From NCBI RefSeq assembly GCF_026385525.1, contig NZ_JANIDY010000001.1, positions 248,001 to 312,000 on the forward strand: a stretch of 64,000 nt of DNA, read 5' to 3'. Position numbers and translations under genes: made by a program. Shown here in pieces: positions 63,385-64,000 of this stretch. Below the pieces are notes generated by a model. The model searched no databases and had not been told where the DNA came from. It saw nothing but the letters and a program-made list of their open reading frames with translations. Every line of letters begins with the position of its first letter. The first letter of the stretch is position 1. The stretch comes from Bombella pluederhausensis. Lineage in GTDB: Bacteria > Pseudomonadota > Alphaproteobacteria > Acetobacterales > Acetobacteraceae.

Positions 63385-64000
63385 ATGACTGATAATGTAT
63401 TTTCTACTGATAATAGACCTATTTTTCATCAGGATTGGTGGCTTTCCACAGCAAGTCGTGAGACATTTTCTTCCATAGACATAGAGATGGGTGGAAAGAT
63501 TGTATCTCGTTTCCCATTCGTACAGAAAAACGTACTAGGCTCCCCCATTATCAGGATGCCGAAATATACACGGACACTTGGCCCTTACCTGACATTACCG
63601 CCCTCCAAGACATTCCGGTATGAGCAGAATATCCGGCATGTTGTGGAAAGGACGGTCGCCAGCCTCCCTAAACATCACGGCGTACATTTCTTTTTGGACC
63701 CGGATAATGATTCAGCCTTCGCCTTCCGGCTGGCAGGGTACAGGGTTGTTCAGGATTTCACGTTCCGTATCCTGCCTGAAAAATCTCTGGAAACGGTTTG
63801 GCAGGATTGTGACCAGAAAACACGTAATCTGATACGGACAGCCGATAAAAAACTGTCTGTCCAGCAATCTGGCAGTGCCGAGGCCTTTATTGCTCTGGCT
63901 AAACGGGAACAACCGCACAGCCATCATGATTATCCACTACTGAAAGCCCTGTTTGACGAAGCCCATAAGCGGGATCAGGCTATCGCTTTATATGCATACG
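63385..64000 (+). CDS. FemAB-like/GNAT-fold N-acyltransferase (5' part, runs off window)
   Basis: An open frame of at least 205 codons begins at ATG 63385 and continues past the right edge without a stop. It starts MTDNVFSTDNRPIFHQDWWL and contains GGKIVSRFPFVQK, TRTLGPYLTLPPSKTFR, a variable core, and DQKTRNLIRTADKKLSV, a K-x-RN-x-I-x-x-A pattern common in FemAB-type/acetyltransferase-6 proteins. Such enzymes use aminoacyl-tRNA or acyl-CoA to modify cell-wall or polysaccharide precursors. The G+C is lower than that of the upstream genes. Donor and acceptor cannot be stated. Confidence 0.65.
   Translation, partial: MTDNVFSTDNRPIFHQDWWLSTASRETFSSIDIEMGGKIVSRFPFVQKNVLGSPIIRMPKYTRTLGPYLTLPPSKTFRYEQNIRHVVERTVASLPKHHGVHFFLDPDNDSAFAFRLAGYRVVQDFTFRILPEKSLETVWQDCDQKTRNLIRTADKKLSVQQSGSAEAFIALAKREQPHSHHDYPLLKALFDEAHKRDQAIALYAY

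Overview
This 64 kb window is a chromosomal segment of a Gram-negative bacterium, most likely an alphaproteobacterium of the acetic acid group (Acetobacteraceae). That placement is an inference from a Tat-exported gluconolactonase-type enzyme, an RNase E whose S1 domain is split by an acidic insertion, a complete mreBCD-mrdAB elongation operon, glyQS-type glycyl-tRNA synthetase and a G+C-rich coding style. Nothing in the window fixes the genus. Most of it is dense core metabolism with short intergenic gaps. I saw no insertion sequence, prophage, CRISPR array or rRNA.

Layout. 1-3.6 kb: the distal part of a urease operon (end of ureB?, ureC, ureE, ureF, ureG), with stop/start codons overlapping throughout and ending in a hairpin that overlaps the ureG stop codon. 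3.6-11.5 kb: an NCS1 permease facing urease, a small unknown protein, an AspT-like antiporter paired with a periplasmic asparaginase, a gluconolactonase-like protein, a GIY-YIG/DUF4357 protein and gpmA. 11.6-18.4 kb: an HdeD-like membrane protein, then a TCA cluster in which an NAD-type isocitrate dehydrogenase gene diverges from gltA-acnA, followed by an IalB-like exported protein. 18.4-26.1 kb: amino-acid traffic (Bcr/CflA efflux, LysE exporter, divergent Lrp regulator), proBA, an APC permease and a Tat-exported SDR. 26.1-32.7 kb: a Sel1-repeat protein, two tandem paralogous outer-membrane barrels and a second amino-acid permease.

32.8-35.5 kb: a half-size EamA protein, then an AT-rich island holding one TPR-HEPN (LA2681-like) gene, bounded by tRNA-Arg(CCG). 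This is the clearest accessory DNA in the window. 35.5-44.2 kb: a lipoprotein hydrolase, polA, an SCO-like protein, a HAD phosphatase, purD, xseA and a small lipoprotein. 44.2-50.4 kb: rne with a long leader, a Tat-exported amidase, and leuA preceded by a leucine-codon leader peptide and attenuator-like hairpin. 50.6-56.7 kb: mreB-mreC-mreD-mrdA-mrdB. 56.7-64 kb: a second LysE exporter, glyQS, a DUF2076 protein, a Rieske/AIF-like oxidoreductase, and the start of a FemAB-like acyltransferase that runs off the right end.

How the genes fit together: urease and asparaginase both release ammonia and, with an HdeD-like protein nearby, could serve acid tolerance as well as nitrogen supply (inference). 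The strongest hunt results are the TPR-HEPN island, the previously unlisted leu leader peptide, the 14-copy His-Ser hexamer tract in UreE, the 16-bp palindrome between lysE and lrp, and the tandem barrel duplication.
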